Translations under genes and position numbers: made by a program
Shown: positions 6,501-7,433 of the stretch, one piece after another
Layout: each line of letters starts with the position of its first letter
How positions within the stretch are numbered: position 1 is the first letter of the stretch
Notes under the pieces: generated by a model
What the model saw: only the letters and a program-made list of their open reading frames with translations
What the model was told of the DNA's origin: nothing
Database searches by the model: none
Assembly (NCBI GenBank): GCA_017936205.1
Contig: JAGBGB010000322.1
Coordinates: 1 to 7,433, forward strand
Reading direction: 5' to 3'
Source: Oscillospiraceae bacterium
GTDB taxonomy: Bacteria; Bacillota; Clostridia; Oscillospirales; Oscillospiraceae
DNA length: 7,433 nucleotides

Positions 6501-7433
6501 GGTTCCCGCAGTTGAGCTGGCAGAAGGTCAGTATGTCATTGCTGCCAATGTAGACGGTGTCTACTATGCAATGTCCAACACCTTCGCAAGCAAGATCACC
6601 GGCACTGAGATCGCTGTTACCAACGGCAAGGTCGCTGCTGCCGATGCAGAGGGCTATGTGATCGAGCTGGCAGAGGCTGAGGGCGGCTGGACCATCTCCG
6701 ATGGTGCAGGCAACTACCTGAAGTACAACTCCTCCACCAATCTGGCTAAGACCACCACTGCTTATGCATGGACCATCAGCGAAGGCACCAACGGCAGCTG
6801 GCGTGTAGCTGCTCAGACCTCCGGTCGTGGCCTGGTCTTCAGAGCAAAGGCATACAACCAGTTCGGTGGCTATGCAACCTCCAACTGCACCGCAGGCAAT
6901 GCCGAGTACTTCGACATCGAGCTGCTCCTGATCGACGGTGAGATCGATGCTCCCGAGATCCCCTGCGCACACGAGGGCACCAGCACCTCCACCATCCCCG
7001 CAACCTGCACCGCAGCAGGTAAGATCACCGTGATCTGCGACGATTGCGGCGAGACCATCAGCACCGAGACCATTCCCGCACTGGGACATGATTACAAGTA
7101 CACCTCCAACAACGATGGCACCCACAAGATCACCTGCAGCCGCTGCTCCTACAGCTCCAGCGCAGACTGCACTCTGGTCAACAACACCTGCTCTGACTGC
7201 GGCTACACCGCAGAGGCTGAGCTGCCCGAGGAGCCCGATGTTCCCGAGATCCCCGCAGGCGAGCTGGCAGAAGGCAAGTATGTTATCGCTGCTAATGTAG
7301 ACGGTGTCTACTATGCAATGTCCAACACCTTCGCAAGCAAGATCGCCGGCACCGAGATCACTGTTACCAACGGTAAGGTCGCTGCTGCCGATGCAGAGGG
7401 CTATGTGATCGAGCTGGCAGAGGCTGAGGGCGG
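3550..7433 (+). CDS. Secreted caspase-like (clan CD) cysteine peptidase with beta-rich and Cys-rich repeat tail (3' end beyond window)
   Basis: 1294 residues are visible and the frame is open at the right edge. Residues 1-28 are a signal peptide (MKKLSLKLLAMLLIAAMLCS, ending ATA). Residues about 30-148 are an acidic N-terminal region that may act as a pro-piece. Residues about 149-390 look like a caspase-like fold: strand VYLIAPYYG, strand VVIFDSHG giving catalytic His211, and strand TILWMAICLGM giving catalytic Cys290, then a region reminiscent of CHAT/gingipain domains (GVEVVYGYSQSV, FWNKMKAGSDVKTAVSYMK). After a Ser/Thr/Gly linker (404-424) come beta-rich modules at 430-588, 687-846, 988-1132 and 1237-edge, separated by Cys-rich modules at 593-674, 852-971 and 1139-1220 with repeated C-x2-C pairs and GH motifs. 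The His/Cys pair supports a peptidase, but family and substrate are not known. AAGGAG at 3534-3539 supports the start. Cell-wall anchoring, if any, lies beyond the window. Confidence 0.8.
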   Translation, partial: MKKLSLKLLAMLLIAAMLCSMLPAVATAADVEAAPQEISKKAEAIIEADIWSVIDQFEDDNIIATRDDPVSEEDYAELSDEIEALVKQSDTFVEDSIVRNGDFFTWETSEGIVCGYSPALRFKTRNNSATGNDSIEVKSYATKAAPSSKDVYLIAPYYGYDSSFTNQYKNEASSIASATGGEYTLYQGTNATITNIATAMQNGGVVIFDSHGITDYSNGEDYVSRANSSYLCLKTSTGITSTDMKAVSGTYSTYYHAFNGGSGTYCVDGTAISNHMTKAAPGTILWMAICLGMATNGLCIPMRNAGVEVVYGYSQSVSFTGDYKYETYFWNKMKAGSDVKTAVSYMKSASGSNWDPAYASYSLSQAKSNYVAFPIVVSDQDTYPGQGKVDAVQTVYSTYKLIDGSSSGGSTTPTETTAPDDGGTVETYTYNLVTSASNLTAGEYIIITVGSDGNYYALTTTKDGSYAVMQSNQVGLSSVASAITCDTSYAPSLAFNLSGNANGFTLSNSNGSLYAYSGDDGVGLYYGTASTWTGSYNSSSKGFTLKSGSLYLALRDDASVTGENGTPIFAVSSSTSTGTTLMHMYKRENSSTCAHTSTSTTTTPATCTTPGSTVVTCNACSAVVSTTEIPATGHNITYTSNNDGTHDLYCSNCGGTGTADCTYTNNVCKYCGYTNTSGSTDTTQETYTLVQSAADLTSGEYLILATGSGDYAQYSHYIMLPQADDNYAAIQSGGLNFDSLPGGLLLDAASKSGYVWTISGNANGFTIKSPAGTYLTSTSGATNLSLSSTSSTWKGTYSSSNYGFTVSSNSRYLALRDDIDTVGSNSEALFTTVSSSGVYVHLYKKGTEFTECAHSNTSTSTTPATCTQAGETVVTCNDCGETVSTTAIPATGHTSATTTTAATCTAAGKTVEYCKTCNVTLNTTTIPALGHDYKYTSNNDGTHKIGCSRCSYSSSANCTLVNDTCSYCGYTVEAELPEDPDVPEVPAVELAEGQYVIAANVDGVYYAMSNTFASKITGTEIAVTNGKVAAADAEGYVIELAEAEGGWTISDGAGNYLKYNSSTNLAKTTTAYAWTISEGTNGSWRVAAQTSGRGLVFRAKAYNQFGGYATSNCTAGNAEYFDIELLLIDGEIDAPEIPCAHEGTSTSTIPATCTAAGKITVICDDCGETISTETIPALGHDYKYTSNNDGTHKITCSRCSYSSSADCTLVNNTCSDCGYTAEAELPEEPDVPEIPAGELAEGKYVIAANVDGVYYAMSNTFASKIAGTEITVTNGKVAAADAEGYVIELAEAEG
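4837..6084 (+). repeat. Two older copies of the beta-rich module (about 160 residues each)
   Basis: Protein residues 430-588 and 687-846 share an opening (Y-x-LV-x-SA-x-x-LT-x-GEY), a centre (SGNANGFT), a later motif (LYLAL/RYLAL then RDD) and a close (H-x-YK). At DNA level the central and later motifs recur 783 bases apart (5041 and 5824; 5203 and 5986), while the openings are 771 apart, which shows an in-frame length change between copies. They frame the first Cys-rich module. The pattern resembles C-terminal modules of secreted bacterial enzymes, with ligand unknown. Confidence 0.7.
6334..7433 (+). repeat. Recent in-frame tandem duplication, period 747 bases, second copy incomplete
   Basis: Bases 6334-6686 and 7081-7433 align without gaps; I count by eye about 29 differences in 353 positions, roughly 92% identity. 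The last 59 or so bases are identical. The period is 249 codons, so the frame is kept. Each unit holds the end of a Cys-rich module (GHDYKYTSNNDGTHKI), an acidic proline linker (ELPE-x-PDVPE) and a beta-rich module (YVIAANVDGVYYAMSNTFAS). The second copy is cut by the window edge, so more copies may follow. Confidence 0.9.

Noticed and set aside
3457..7125. Open frame of 1222 codons antisense to the large secreted protein
   Set aside because: It is codon-aligned with the sense gene, so its stops would need TTA, CTA or TCA sense codons, which this organism's usage avoids. Its Gly/Val/Ala-rich product is the mirror of Thr, Tyr and Ser codons. It has no ribosome binding site or domain. The sense frame has a signal peptide, ribosome binding site and domains.

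Overview
The window looks like chromosomal DNA of an anaerobic, gut-type Clostridia, probably Oscillospiraceae/Ruminococcaceae-like. This rests on Gram-positive ribosome binding sites and promoters, A+T-rich spacers between coding sequence of balanced GC, an oxygen-defence operon of the anaerobe type, and secreted proteins built from BspA-type leucine-rich repeats and Cys-rich modules. No rRNA, tRNA, CRISPR array, transposase or phage gene is visible.

Layout. Bases 1-32 repeat, with one synonymous change, part of the lipoprotein gene that follows, so the window opens inside a truncated second copy. Bases 36-202 are a dense array of perfect hairpins that folds as two consecutive cloverleaf-like units. 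Then comes an intact PepSY-type lipoprotein gene (minus, 212-649), a 289-base divergent spacer with a good plus-strand promoter, and a secreted leucine-rich-repeat protein (plus, 939-1889) closed by a strong terminator that also separates it from the convergent operon on its right.

The operon reads on the minus strand: a Fur-family regulator of PerR type (3208-2816), a reverse rubrerythrin (2739-2161) and a 43-residue rubredoxin (2103-1972). It has a near-consensus promoter just upstream of the regulator, flanked by an A+T-rich dyad that is a candidate operator. Together these genes plausibly form a peroxide-sensing and peroxide-reducing unit: rubredoxin passes electrons to rubrerythrin, and the regulator controls the operon and itself.

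From 3550 to the right edge runs one plus-strand gene without a stop (1294 residues visible). It encodes a secreted modular protein: signal peptide, N-terminal region, a caspase-like (clan CD) cysteine peptidase domain with a visible His/Cys pair, then alternating beta-rich and Cys-rich modules. The last modules are a recent in-frame tandem duplication with a 747-base period that continues past the window. A cre-like palindrome lies in its promoter region. The Cys-rich module also occurs in the leucine-rich-repeat protein, so the two secreted proteins share a part.

The most unusual items are the twin cloverleaf DNA array with its adjoining gene-fragment duplication, and the secreted peptidase with its expanding repeat tail.
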